Below, piece after piece: positions 55,631-64,000 of a stretch of DNA of 64,000 bases. The stretch's first letter is position 1. Each line of letters starts with the position of its first letter. Position numbers and translations under genes: made by a program. The notes beneath the pieces were generated by a model, which did not search any database, had not been told where the DNA came from, and saw only the letters and a program-made list of their open reading frames with translations. The DNA is from Planctobacterium marinum (GTDB lineage: Bacteria > Pseudomonadota > Gammaproteobacteria > Enterobacterales > Alteromonadaceae): NCBI RefSeq assembly GCF_020687805.1, contig NZ_JAJEWQ010000001.1, positions 777,232-841,231 of the forward strand, read 5' to 3'.

Positions 55631-56485
55631 ATGATTAATGAAAAACGTGGATTTTCGGTCAGCGGTTACATTGTTTTTGCCATTCTTTTGGTGGTAATAG
55701 GCGGCTCAATAATAAGTATGAGCCCGCTTCCTCAGACGTTTCCGGGTACCCAAATATTGTTAATTTTCTTGTCGATTTTGTGTATGCCTGGCTTTTTCAT
55801 GGTGCAGCCTAATCAGGGCAAAGTCTTAACCTTATTTGGCAGCTATGTGGGCACAGTTCGCGAAAATGGTTTGCGCTGGACCATTCCTGTTTTTATCCGA
55901 AGAACAATTTCCCTCCGGATCAGGAACTTTGAAAGTGCCAAAATTAAGGTTAATGATAAAAATGGTAACCCCATCGAAATCGCCAGCATTGTTGTCTGGT
56001 CGGTGACTGACACTGCTGAAGCGGTTTTTGAGGTAGACGATTACGAAAGTTATGTCAGCATTCAAAGCGAAGCTGCCATACGAAATCTTGCCAATATTTA
56101 CTGTTATGATCCCGCCGATGAAAATGAAATTGGTTTGCGAAGCGACCCGGTCGAAATCGCTGAACAACTGAAAAGAGAGGTTCAGGAACGTTTAGGCAAA
56201 GCCGGGGTTACCGTGCAGGAAGCCAGAATCAGTCACCTGGCTTACGCTCAGGAAATTGCCAGCGCTATGCTACAGAGGCAACAGGCCGAAGCCATTATTG
56301 CGGCTCGAGCCAAAATCGTTGAAGGCGCTGTTGGTATGGTGGATATGGCTATCTCTAAACTGGCAGAAAAAGACGTCATTGAGCTGGATGAAGAACGCAA
56401 AGCCGCCATGGTCAGCAACCTGCTTGTTGTACTGTGCGGCGATAAAGCCACACAGCCTGTGGTGAATACCGGCTCGCTCTACTGA
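55631..56485 (+). CDS. SPFH/stomatin-like membrane protein
   Basis: A 284-residue protein with two N-terminal hydrophobic segments (about 10-30 and 42-60) followed by an SPFH domain ([22 protein letters not shown], given as [13 protein letters not shown] and [22 protein letters not shown]) and a helical tail ([19 protein letters not shown], shown as [14 protein letters not shown]). Such proteins organise membrane microdomains. It is followed 2 bp later by a small ribbon-helix-helix protein, a pairing common in gammaproteobacteria, so the two probably form one unit. Confidence 0.88.
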   Translation: MINEKRGFSVSGYIVFAILLVVIGGSIISMSPLPQTFPGTQILLIFLSILCMPGFFMVQPNQGKVLTLFGSYVGTVRENGLRWTIPVFIRRTISLRIRNFESAKIKVNDKNGNPIEIASIVVWSVTDTAEAVFEVDDYESYVSIQSEAAIRNLANIYCYDPADENEIGLRSDPVEIAEQLKREVQERLGKAGVTVQEARISHLAYAQEIASAMLQRQQAEAIIAARAKIVEGAVGMVDMAISKLAEKDVIELDEERKAAMVSNLLVVLCGDKATQPVVNTGSLY

Positions 56486-56487
56486 TT

Positions 56488-56679
56488 ATGGCAAAAAAAG
56501 CCTACCCTCTGCGTATTAACGAAGACGTCCTCGCTGCGATGCAGCGCTGGGCGGATGACGAGCTGCGCAGCCTGAATGCTCAAATTGAATACGTCTTACG
56601 CGACGCCCTGGTTAAAAACAGTCGGGTAAAATTGGTGCAAAAAGTGGTAACCGAACTGGAAGATCAGGATAAAAAGTAG
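56488..56679 (+). CDS. Arc-type ribbon-helix-helix protein
   Basis: A 63-residue protein. YPLRINEDVLAAMQRWADDE (20 residues) is a ribbon-helix-helix beta strand and first helix, and SLNAQIEYVLRDAL is the second helix, as in Arc/MetJ dimers. It starts 2 bp after the SPFH stop. The family tie with SPFH genes is known as a frequent neighbourhood; whether it binds DNA is not known. Confidence 0.85.
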   Translation: MAKKAYPLRINEDVLAAMQRWADDELRSLNAQIEYVLRDALVKNSRVKLVQKVVTELEDQDKK

Positions 56680-56757
56680 CGCATATAATTTTGCCTATAT
56701 TTTTGGTCTTTCCTGATCTATTGTGTAGATATATTGCTCACAATTAATTTGATTACT

Positions 56758-57723
56758 ATGAACGGTTCCAATGGCAAAGGCCCCCTGAGACCATTTATTC
56801 ACCAAATCGATGGTGAATCCACAGCCGGAAAAAAAGTCGTCAATGTGGATTCGCGCCGGTTAATCAACGGTCAAAATACCGGAACTAACCGTGCATTCAG
56901 TACGGTTTATGCGCCGGCAGCGCCAGGCAGTAAGTATAAGGATATGCACCAAATGCCCAGTGGCCGGGTTGTAGCGGCGGAGGGTCCAACCAAACAAACC
57001 TGGATAAACTTCAGTGACGCAAAACGCGCCCAGCATTATGTTGCAACCTATTCAGAACAACATATTAAATCCGATTTGAAACAAACATTTGGCATTGCGC
57101 AACAAGCTGCGGCAGTGGGCCGAATGATGCAGGAGCGTCGTGAAAAACGTGGCAAAGCAGACTCCCATTCCTCCATTAAAACGACGATGAGGGCGCTGGA
57201 AGCACAGAAGCAACGTGGCCAATTTAAGGAAAAGCCCCCCAGCCTGTTTGACAACGCATCCGTAAAAACCCGTTCAGTAATAGCCGGTCAGAGAATGAAT
57301 TCCTGGGGTGATGCCGGACCGGTGATACGAGGATTTGACGTTGATAAACAAACAACCCGGCAAATACTTGGCTCCGCCGTCGTTGAAGATGACAAAAAGA
57401 AAACCCGTTCCAACGTCATTAATGTTGATCAGAGCAAAGCCGCTAACCAGATAGGGATATCAGGACGCAGTAAAGAACACCTGTTCAAAGGCATTACACC
57501 AGGTTCAATGGGGAGCGTTGTGTTTAATCCGAAAGCGGTCAGCAGTCGATTTGAAAGCACTGCAGGCCAGGTATCCAGCCTGAAAAGTTTTGAACAACAA
57601 CATGGCTTGTCGTCTACTGTTAGCGTTGTCGCCAGGCTCAGAGATACCCAGGATACCCGTACAGCCCCAACAACCACGGATGTGGTTGTCAGACGCTCCA
57701 AACTACCAAAAGCCAAACGCTAA
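56758..57723 (+). CDS. Hypothetical basic protein between pheA and tyrA
   Basis: A 321-residue protein starting at ATG 56758 (a TTG at 56734 adds eight residues without support). It is basic and polar, with no signal peptide, membrane helix or known motif. Regularly spaced phrases (GPLRPF, RLINGQNTG, SGRVVAAEGP, GISGRSKEHL, ARLRDTQDTRT) suggest low-complexity or disordered sections. The base composition is like the neighbours. It converges on tyrA with 61 bp between stops, without a clear terminator. I do not recognise it; a head-to-tail secreted or phage-like origin is possible but unsupported. Confidence 0.7.
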   Translation: MNGSNGKGPLRPFIHQIDGESTAGKKVVNVDSRRLINGQNTGTNRAFSTVYAPAAPGSKYKDMHQMPSGRVVAAEGPTKQTWINFSDAKRAQHYVATYSEQHIKSDLKQTFGIAQQAAAVGRMMQERREKRGKADSHSSIKTTMRALEAQKQRGQFKEKPPSLFDNASVKTRSVIAGQRMNSWGDAGPVIRGFDVDKQTTRQILGSAVVEDDKKKTRSNVINVDQSKAANQIGISGRSKEHLFKGITPGSMGSVVFNPKAVSSRFESTAGQVSSLKSFEQQHGLSSTVSVVARLRDTQDTRTAPTTTDVVVRRSKLPKAKR

Positions 57724-57784
57724 AATCTGTCGGTAGTGATCTGTTTTCGCGATCAGTAATAATCTGCAGCTTTGGAAACTTTGT

Positions 57785-58960
57785 CTAAACCCCCGTCTCC
57801 AGGGTGCGATCATCATCCGCTTTTAACAATAACTTTTTGCTGTCCGCCAGACACTGGCTGGCGTAGTCACCAAACCATTCGGCAATCGCTGTGAACTGGC
57901 TGACAAACTGCTGCTTATCACCGGATTCCAGCAAGGCCATGGCTTCATCAAAGCGTCCGTGAAAGCGTTTTAAAAGTGCCTTGCCGGTGTCGCTACTGAA
58001 GATAATGTCGCCATAGAGTACCGGGTCCTGAGCAAACAACCGCCCTACCATGGCCAGTTCCAGACGGTAAATGGGTGAACTGAGTTTCAATAACTCGGTC
58101 AGACAGGGGTTTTCTGCTGCGAGATGGGCACCGTAAACAAAGCTACTGAAGTGGCGCATAACCTGAATAAAGGCCATGGCTTCATCGTGTTTTTCTGGGG
58201 TACTTTCGATTAACGCAGCCCCCCAGATGCGGAACTGCTCCAGCAACCATTCGTATTGCTCAGGCTGCCTCCCGTGAGATATCACTACAACTTGCTTAAC
58301 CAGGCCAGGTACGTCCGGGCCAAACATTGGATGTAACCCGACTACAGGCCCCTGATGCGTCTCTAACATGGCTTTTACCGGACCTGATTTCACACTGGTG
58401 ATATCCGCCAGAATGCAGTTTTCAGGAAGCTGACTTAATGTCCGTATCACTTGTTCTGTTTGACGAATAGGTACAGCTACAAGTACTAAACCGGCCGTTG
58501 CGAACAGACTATCAGCCTCATGCCAGCCATCCTTATCAATAATATCAACATGATAGCCACTGCGCTCAAACATGGTGACAAACTTAGACCCCAATGCCCC
58601 ATGCCCACCGATAATAACAATATTTTGCACTTCAGGGCAGGCACACAAATAGTGTTTATTTTGCGTCTGATAAGACTCCCGCATAACACGTCGCAGTACG
58701 TCTTCAATCAGGCTTTCAGATAAACCCACCTCTTTGGCCTGGGCTTTTCTGGAGTCCAGCAACTGCGCTTCGCGACTTGGCACATAGATGGGCAAACCGG
58801 TCTTACTTTTGAACTCACCTACCTGACGAGTTAGTGCCGACCGTTTTGCCAAAATCTGCACCAATTCACTGTCCAGAGCATCAATTTGCTGGCGTAATTC
58901 GCTCAGATCCAATGCCGGCTCCTGCCCGGAAGTCGTTTTATTATCCACTTCACGTGTCAT
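57785..58960 (-). CDS. tyrA: Bifunctional chorismate mutase/prephenate dehydrogenase
   Basis: A 391-residue enzyme of tyrosine synthesis. Residues about 17-100 form the chorismate mutase ([20 protein letters not shown] in parts: [29 protein letters not shown]). The dehydrogenase has the NAD loop [12 protein letters not shown] near residue 115 and [13 protein letters not shown]. It follows aroF by 10 bp, so DAHP synthase and the tyrosine branch are co-expressed. Confidence 0.96.
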   Translation of the reverse strand: MTREVDNKTTSGQEPALDLSELRQQIDALDSELVQILAKRSALTRQVGEFKSKTGLPIYVPSREAQLLDSRKAQAKEVGLSESLIEDVLRRVMRESYQTQNKHYLCACPEVQNIVIIGGHGALGSKFVTMFERSGYHVDIIDKDGWHEADSLFATAGLVLVAVPIRQTEQVIRTLSQLPENCILADITSVKSGPVKAMLETHQGPVVGLHPMFGPDVPGLVKQVVVISHGRQPEQYEWLLEQFRIWGAALIESTPEKHDEAMAFIQVMRHFSSFVYGAHLAAENPCLTELLKLSSPIYRLELAMVGRLFAQDPVLYGDIIFSSDTGKALLKRFHGRFDEAMALLESGDKQQFVSQFTAIAEWFGDYASQCLADSKKLLLKADDDRTLETGV

Positions 58961-58970
58961 GCTTGTTGTC

Positions 58971-60062
58971 CTAACTGGCTTTGCTCATTTTATTTAATCG
59001 CAAAGGTAGCACAGTTATTAGTTTATCCCGGATATCTCTTAATAATTTTTCTGTGCTTTCCCAATCAATACAGCCATCGGTAATGGATACGCCGTATTCC
59101 AGTTCTTCTTTACGCTTACCTGAACTACTTTGATTTCCGGCTTTTAAATGGCTTTCCAGCATGATACCAATGATAGACTCATTACCTTCCAGGATCTGAT
59201 TGGCAACGTTTTGCGCAACGGGGGGCTGACGACGATAGTCTTTTCCTGAATTGGCATGACTACAGTCCACAACAAGACCAGCGGTCAGCCCGGCCTTTAA
59301 CAGTTGTTCTTCACAATCTGCCACACACACTGAGTCGTAATTAGGCTGTTTACCACCACGCAAAATCACATGTCCATCGGGATTCCCCTGAGTGCGGATC
59401 ATGGCCACCTGGCCTTGTTTATTGATACCCATGAAGCTATGAGGTGAAGCCGCTGAACGCAATGCGTTAATAGCAATATCAAGGCTGCCGTCAGTCCCGT
59501 TTTTAAAACCTACCGGCATGGATAATCCACTGGCCATTTCCCGGTGAGTCTGAGATTCAGAAGTTCTGGCGCCGATGGCTACCCAGCTGAATAGCTCGGC
59601 AAGGTATTGTGGACTAATTGGGTCCAATGCCTCTGTGGCCACCGGGATCTCATGCTCTGCTAACCAAATCAATAACTCTCTGGCCTTGCGCAATCCGGTA
59701 TCAATATCAAAACTATCGTCAATGTGCGGGTCGTTGATCAGACCTTTCCAGCCTACTGTAGTACGTGGTTTCTCAAAATACACTCGCATAACCACATATA
59801 AACTATCCATGCAGGACTCCTGCACGCGTTTAAGTTTCAGTGCGTATTCTTTAGCGGCTTCAACGTCGTGAATAGAGCACGGACCGCAAATCACCAGAAG
59901 ACGATGGTCTTTGCGATGAATGATGTCGCTGATAATTTGTCTGGCTTCGCCAATTTTCGCTAATGCCCGTTCACTGACCGGCATCTGTTGTTGTAACTGT
60001 TCCGGAGTAACAAGCACATCTTCGGCTGAGACGTGGACGTTATCGATAGAATCCTTATGCAT
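58971..60062 (-). CDS. aroF: 3-deoxy-7-phosphoheptulonate synthase
   Basis: A 363-residue class I DAHP synthase, which condenses phosphoenolpyruvate and erythrose-4-phosphate in the first shikimate step. Blocks seen: [16 protein letters not shown] (CGPCSIHD), [16 protein letters not shown] (parts), [17 protein letters not shown] (EALDPISPQ), [12 protein letters not shown] and [12 protein letters not shown]. It is clustered with tyrA, so the tyrosine-sensitive isozyme is the best guess. It has no attenuator; a TyrR site was looked for and not found. The 277 bp upstream are AT-rich and hold its promoter. Confidence 0.94.
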   Translation of the reverse strand: MHKDSIDNVHVSAEDVLVTPEQLQQQMPVSERALAKIGEARQIISDIIHRKDHRLLVICGPCSIHDVEAAKEYALKLKRVQESCMDSLYVVMRVYFEKPRTTVGWKGLINDPHIDDSFDIDTGLRKARELLIWLAEHEIPVATEALDPISPQYLAELFSWVAIGARTSESQTHREMASGLSMPVGFKNGTDGSLDIAINALRSAASPHSFMGINKQGQVAMIRTQGNPDGHVILRGGKQPNYDSVCVADCEEQLLKAGLTAGLVVDCSHANSGKDYRRQPPVAQNVANQILEGNESIIGIMLESHLKAGNQSSSGKRKEELEYGVSITDGCIDWESTEKLLRDIRDKLITVLPLRLNKMSKAS

Positions 60063-60339
60063 GTTTGTACCTGATTGTTAATGTGTAAAAAGAGTAAAAG
60101 TGGGGGTAGCTAATTGGGAATTAGCAATAATAAAAGAAATAGGTGCGGTAATAACCTGGAAGATTATTGAGCAGAATCTGATTGTGTGCGTTGACTAAAG
60201 ACATATTGTAATCAATTCGTTACAGCTAAGATTTAATTATTTAGCACTATATATTGACTTTTTAACATTTGAATATCTAAAGAACAAGCAAAAAATGAAA
60301 TAAATCGATTTAATCACTAAAAAGGCCGTTTAATACTGC

Positions 60340-60948
60340 CTATGCCGCGGTTTTATAGAAGCGTTTTAACACATCGAAATGAACAGCCCCTTGTTGACAA
60401 AGCTGGCCATCGCCTCCCCTGTCGGGGTGATGGTCTAATTGGAATTTCAGATAACAGCGCTTCACCTCAGACCAGCTTGACTCCTGCGAAAGTGTGAAAA
60501 AAACAAATGCGTTGTGCACCTCAGTCGTTGCCGGAGATTGCCACTGCTTGCTTTGTCCAAATTCGCGCCAAAAACTATCCAGCAATGCCGCAACATCCTG
60601 TTCTGTGGTCTGAGAAAAGTGACGCCAGTCGTTGTAATAGCGTTTAATTTTGTGTTCCGCTTCATCAATCAGGCCTGCCCCCTCACCAGGCATCAACTGA
60701 ATATGTAATGCTGAAATTTTCAGGTACCCCAGGCCTTCAGCCAGCCAATAATCCTGCAACTGGTATAAAGTGTGAAACAGGGTAAAGTGGGTCTGGAACA
60801 GACGTAACTCATTGCTCAGCGCGTTTTTCTCAAACAACTCCCATGGCGGGCTCTGCAATTGCTGTAGCAGTTCGAACTCTTTTAAAGGCACAGTATCTGA
60901 CAGAATAGCTCGCAGTGCATCGAACAGTAATTCCTGTTCAAAACGCAT
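60340..60948 (-). CDS. DNAJ-related protein with C-terminal J domain
   Basis: A 202-residue protein. The first 140 residues are helical (DNAJ_related-type). The J domain is at the C-terminus, with HPD at 174-176 in FQLDHHPDRGGD, flanked by SSWSEVKRCYLKF. It would recruit a DnaK-type chaperone. The start overlaps the TonB-dependent receptor stop by 11 bp, so the two are co-translated, an unusual pairing. Confidence 0.82.
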   Translation of the reverse strand: MRFEQELLFDALRAILSDTVPLKEFELLQQLQSPPWELFEKNALSNELRLFQTHFTLFHTLYQLQDYWLAEGLGYLKISALHIQLMPGEGAGLIDEAEHKIKRYYNDWRHFSQTTEQDVAALLDSFWREFGQSKQWQSPATTEVHNAFVFFTLSQESSWSEVKRCYLKFQLDHHPDRGGDGQLCQQGAVHFDVLKRFYKTAA

Positions 60949-62956
60949 AGGTTGCCCCTAACCAGGCATCACGGCCGTAGCCAGGCATGGCATTATTCGC
61001 CAGCCTGGGTTCATACACCCAATAAGATTTGTTGAACAAGTTACTGGCGGTGAAGCGGATTGCCCATTCCGGGGTGGCCTGGTAATGATAATTAATATTC
61101 CACAGGCTGTAGCTACCGTGACTAAAATGGTTGTCCACTTCAATCGCCTGGCGCCAGATTAATTCAGAACTTATCCGTGTTTTCATATAACGCCAAAGCA
61201 GTCCCGCACTGGCAAAGCGGCGATAACTGGGATTAATTGGCTGATCAAACAAACTGGTGGCATTGACATACCATTCAAAGGAATCTGACACTCTGGATCT
61301 GTGGGCCAGTTCAACGCCCGATATCGACTCCTTGATCACATTCTGAAAAGTAGCCTGATCCAATGTATTGTTGAGCGACACTTTGTTCACAAAGGCGTCC
61401 AGCTCGTTGTTAAACAATACTAATTCAGTTCTGTTTTTTTCTGACTGACGTTGCCATAAAATTTCCAGCGTTTTGATTTCTTCTGGCTTCAGATCCGGGT
61501 TGCCGATTGTGACTAAATCCTCGGAATAAAGTTCATTGGTCACCGGCGTTCTGAATGCTTCACCATACTGTAATTTGACACTGTGCCGACTATTCAGCTG
61601 GTATTTTACTGCCACTCTGGGTGAAAATTTGGCGTCAATATCGGCAACATCGTCAAAGCGACCACCGATATAAAAGTCCATATTGTCATTAAGCTGTTGG
61701 CTATATTGCACGTATCCACTGCGGGTGTTTTGTTTGGATAGCAACGGCGACAACGCATTGATCCCCTGTGTCGCGAAAGATTGTGCTGCTCCCAAATAAA
61801 ACTCCGGCAATAAGGTCAGCGCTCCGCTGGAAAAGTCCAGGTAATTGGTGACTGTTCCGGCTTGTGTTTGTCTGGCCCGACGCGATTCCAGTCCAAGGTT
61901 TAACAGCGCGGATTCAGACAATACATGGGTGATATCAACGGATAGTTCCAAATCATCGGTGATCCAAAAAGGCCCGGTTAAAAAGTCCTGTGTAATAAAG
62001 TCCGCTTCCTCTGCTCCCAAAACTTTTCCGGCAGATTCAATCTCATGTTCGGTATATTGTGCCTTTACGGTAATTTGTGTTTGTTCGCTAATTTCATGTT
62101 GGTAAGCCATTGACCAGGCGATATTTTCGGAATAATGGAAATTTTCCGGATGCACCCCACCAAGATTAATGAAGTCCTCCAGTTCAGAACGATTCCAACG
62201 CACTTTTACCTGAAAGCTTTGGTATTGCAGAGCCGCACTGAGAAACTGATGTTCGGAAGGGTCCTGAAATTTGGGCTCAGACAAGTTGCCATAGTCGTTG
62301 CCATAGTCGTTGCCGTCTTGTTGCCGAAGGTCTGCTAAAAAGCTCAAGGACAGGTCATTAAGCTGAAGGTTGAACCCGGCATTAATTTTCGTTCCTTTAT
62401 TTTGCCCCACCGCAGCGTGAACCCAGTTGTCATCTTTGCGGGTAATCACGTTCACCACTCCCATAAACGCATTGCTACCATATATGGCAGACCCTGGCCC
62501 CCGTATGACTTCGATGCGTTCCACCAGATCCAGTGCCATGAATGGCAAATACACAGAAGCCTTACCAAAAGACAACTCGTTAACCCTTTGGCCGTCCAGT
62601 AAAAACAACACATAGCCATTGTCCAGGTATACGCCACGGGCGTGTTCCTTAGGCACGGCCCCCACCCAATCGCCACGCGTGACCTGGAACCCTGGCACCA
62701 GATTCAGTATGTCGTAGACATTTTGAAAGCCGAGATTGGCAATTTGATTGCGGGTAAAAACACTGACAGTAGAGGGAGCGTCATTAATATTACGGGGGGC
62801 AATGCTGGCTATGCTGACTTCCACATCAAACAATTCATCAAACGACAATGCCATCAGGTCGTCGAGCGGCACATTTTCGGCCTCCTGAGCAGCATAAACC
62901 GGAGCAAACAACGCAGTCCAATAGAATAAAATCAAGGTAAAAATGCGCTGTTGCAT
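60938..62956 (-). CDS. TonB-dependent outer membrane receptor
   Basis: A 672-residue receptor with a signal peptide ending VYA-A. The plug (about 55-170) contains DAPSTVSVFTRNQI and GPGSAIYGSNAFMGVVNVIT (GPGSAIYGSNAFMG), the TonB-dependent receptor pattern, and the barrel follows to a C-terminal TYAF. A TonB-box-like segment may be near MALSFDELFDVEVSIAS. The substrate could be a siderophore, haem or vitamin; nothing decides. No Fur box was seen. It is followed by the J-domain gene with overlap. Confidence 0.92.
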   Translation of the reverse strand: MQQRIFTLILFYWTALFAPVYAAQEAENVPLDDLMALSFDELFDVEVSIASIAPRNINDAPSTVSVFTRNQIANLGFQNVYDILNLVPGFQVTRGDWVGAVPKEHARGVYLDNGYVLFLLDGQRVNELSFGKASVYLPFMALDLVERIEVIRGPGSAIYGSNAFMGVVNVITRKDDNWVHAAVGQNKGTKINAGFNLQLNDLSLSFLADLRQQDGNDYGNDYGNLSEPKFQDPSEHQFLSAALQYQSFQVKVRWNRSELEDFINLGGVHPENFHYSENIAWSMAYQHEISEQTQITVKAQYTEHEIESAGKVLGAEEADFITQDFLTGPFWITDDLELSVDITHVLSESALLNLGLESRRARQTQAGTVTNYLDFSSGALTLLPEFYLGAAQSFATQGINALSPLLSKQNTRSGYVQYSQQLNDNMDFYIGGRFDDVADIDAKFSPRVAVKYQLNSRHSVKLQYGEAFRTPVTNELYSEDLVTIGNPDLKPEEIKTLEILWQRQSEKNRTELVLFNNELDAFVNKVSLNNTLDQATFQNVIKESISGVELAHRSRVSDSFEWYVNATSLFDQPINPSYRRFASAGLLWRYMKTRISSELIWRQAIEVDNHFSHGSYSLWNINYHYQATPEWAIRFTASNLFNKSYWVYEPRLANNAMPGYGRDAWLGATYAF

Positions 62957-63008
62957 AGTGCTCCGGTTAACCTGTTAAGGTGACTCCCCCCACCTTTCAC
63001 TCGACCGA

Positions 63009-63998
63009 CTAAGGTGCGGGATAAATATAACTGGATTGCAACCCAAGTGGGAAACCCAACCCCCAGTAGATCAATAAAAATACGGTCCAGATACTGATAA
63101 TAGTCACTGAAAACGGCAACATCAATGATAACAAGGTACCAATTCCGGTCCCTTTCACATAGCGCTGACAATAAACCACAACCAATGGAAAGTACGGCAT
63201 CAACGGAGTAATGATATTAGAGGAAGAATCTCCCAGTCGGTACGCAGCCTGAGTTAAATCAGGTGAGATATTCAGTTGCATCAGCATAGGTACAAATATC
63301 GGGCCTAACAAGGCCCACTTTGCCGAAGAAGAGCCAACGAATAAATTCACAAAGGCTGTGAGGAAAATCAGGCCAACGATAGTTACCATACTCGGCAAAT
63401 TCATGGCTTTCAGGAACTGCGCACCTTCGATGGCCAACAAGGCTCCCAGATTAGATTTACCAAAGGCATCAATAAACAAGGCGCAGAAGAACGCCATAAC
63501 CACATAATAAGACATGCTGCCCATGGCTTTGGACATGGCACCTATAACGTCTTTAGTGGTTTTAAAGGTACCAGAGAGGTAGCCGTAAACCACACCGGGT
63601 ATCACAAACAATAAGAATATAAGCGGTACAATTGAACGCATGACTGGTGCAGCAAAAGAGGTTAACTGACCATCGGGGGCACGCATTGGTGAATCTTCTG
63701 GCCACAAAATAGCCACTAATAACCCAACCCCTGCCAACATGGTAATAGTGGCGATTCTGAGGGCTTTGCTCTGTCTTGGATTTAAGTCTTCAAATTTAGG
63801 GATGTCATTGGGGTCGCCATCAACCGGGGTATTTTTCAGACGAGGCTCGATGACTTTATCGGTCAGATACCAGCCGATACCGATAATCAGCAAACTACTG
63901 GCCGAGTTAAAGAACCAGTTATTCAGTGGATTAACCTGTACGCTGGGATCAATGATATGAGCCGCACTTTGAGTAAAGCTTTGTAACAGTGGGTCAAT
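63009..63998 (-). CDS. AbgT-family transporter, 5' part outside the window
   Basis: The C-terminal part (about 330 residues) of an AbgT/MtrF-family membrane protein. The family phrases LNNWFFNSASSLLIIGIGWYLTDKVIEPRL (parts LNNWFF, GWYLTDKVIEPRL), NLFVGSSSAKWALLGPIFVP (SSSAKWALLGPIFVP), and RLGDSSSNIITPLMPYFPL are present. Members import p-aminobenzoyl-glutamate or export sulfonamides. The frame remains open at the window end, so the start is beyond base 64000. Confidence 0.88.
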   Translation of the reverse strand: MDPLLQSFTQSAAHIIDPSVQVNPLNNWFFNSASSLLIIGIGWYLTDKVIEPRLKNTPVDGDPNDIPKFEDLNPRQSKALRIATITMLAGVGLLVAILWPEDSPMRAPDGQLTSFAAPVMRSIVPLIFLLFVIPGVVYGYLSGTFKTTKDVIGAMSKAMGSMSYYVVMAFFCALFIDAFGKSNLGALLAIEGAQFLKAMNLPSMVTIVGLIFLTAFVNLFVGSSSAKWALLGPIFVPMLMQLNISPDLTQAAYRLGDSSSNIITPLMPYFPLVVVYCQRYVKGTGIGTLLSLMLPFSVTIISIWTVFLLIYWGLGFPLGLQSSYIYPAP

Positions 63999-64000
63999 GG

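Noticed and set aside
60063..60339. TyrR box upstream of aroF
   Set aside because: TGTAAA at 60085-60090 lacks a matching TTTACA half-site at the right distance.

Overview
The window is a contiguous stretch of a gammaproteobacterial chromosome, most likely from the Alteromonadaceae/Alteromonadales. This rests on familiar gene blocks (yffB-dapE; miaB-ybeZ-ybeY-ybeX-lnt; pheA with a Phe-rich leader; aroF-tyrA; a tRNA-Met-Leu-Gln-Gln cluster; a rhombosortase; a MoxR/CoxE/RDD cluster). The genus cannot be fixed from this sequence. Coding density is high and no insertion sequence, prophage or CRISPR array was seen.

Layout. 1-8 kb: the end of an unrecognised gene, tRNA-Val, glutaminase glsB, a patatin-like lipase, an ACT-domain/degenerate EIIA pair preceded by a DnaA-box cluster, then yffB-dapE-M15 peptidase and an SDR enzyme. 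8-12 kb: RDD/VWA/MoxR operon, cysK and a lipoprotein. 12-21 kb: ggt, a crotonase, rhombosortase, an S9 peptidase, a glutathione peroxidase, azoR, four tRNAs and an AGCS symporter. 22-33 kb: ubiF-like hydroxylase and a cupin, then a four-gene envelope-spanning apparatus (two-GAF+HlyD fusion, PqqD-like+M50 peptidase+HlyD fusion, small HlyD adaptor, TolC). Just upstream is a separate transcription unit encoding a 1075-residue Asp/Gly-rich repeat protein without a signal peptide and a 42-residue basic peptide. 33-41 kb: miaB-ybeZ-ybeY-ybeX-lnt and a channel-like gene broken by an in-frame TGA. 40-46 kb: a signalling operon (YfiR-like protein, hybrid kinase, REC-GGDEF) and TerB. 46-51 kb: a Fur-box-controlled ferric iron ABC transporter (fbpABC-like) plus an extra solute-binding protein. 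51-54 kb: REC-PP2C-ATPase with its STAS partner, yciH, and a double-receiver protein. 54-60 kb: pheL-attenuated pheA, SPFH/Arc pair, an unknown basic protein, and aroF-tyrA. 60-64 kb: a DnaJ-related protein, a TonB-dependent receptor and the 3' part of an AbgT transporter.

The most interesting region is 23.6-33.3 kb. The apparatus has all the envelope-spanning parts of a type I-like exporter (cytoplasmic sensor plus adaptor, polytopic membrane peptidase plus adaptor, periplasmic adaptor, TolC channel) but no ABC ATPase. Its likely cargo is the neighbouring repeat protein, which carries a conserved-looking N-terminal LEDRIAPGG segment instead of a Sec signal. The PqqD-like domain, a fold that binds leader peptides in RiPP systems, is a plausible reader of that segment. 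The parts are seen in the sequence; the export function is inference.

Other points worth attention: a PTS EIIA homologue that has lost both phosphorylatable histidines, a receiver domain that has lost its Asp, a textbook phenylalanine attenuator, a 4-codon minicistron coupled to ybeX, and a 58-residue membrane protein overlapping ubiF.
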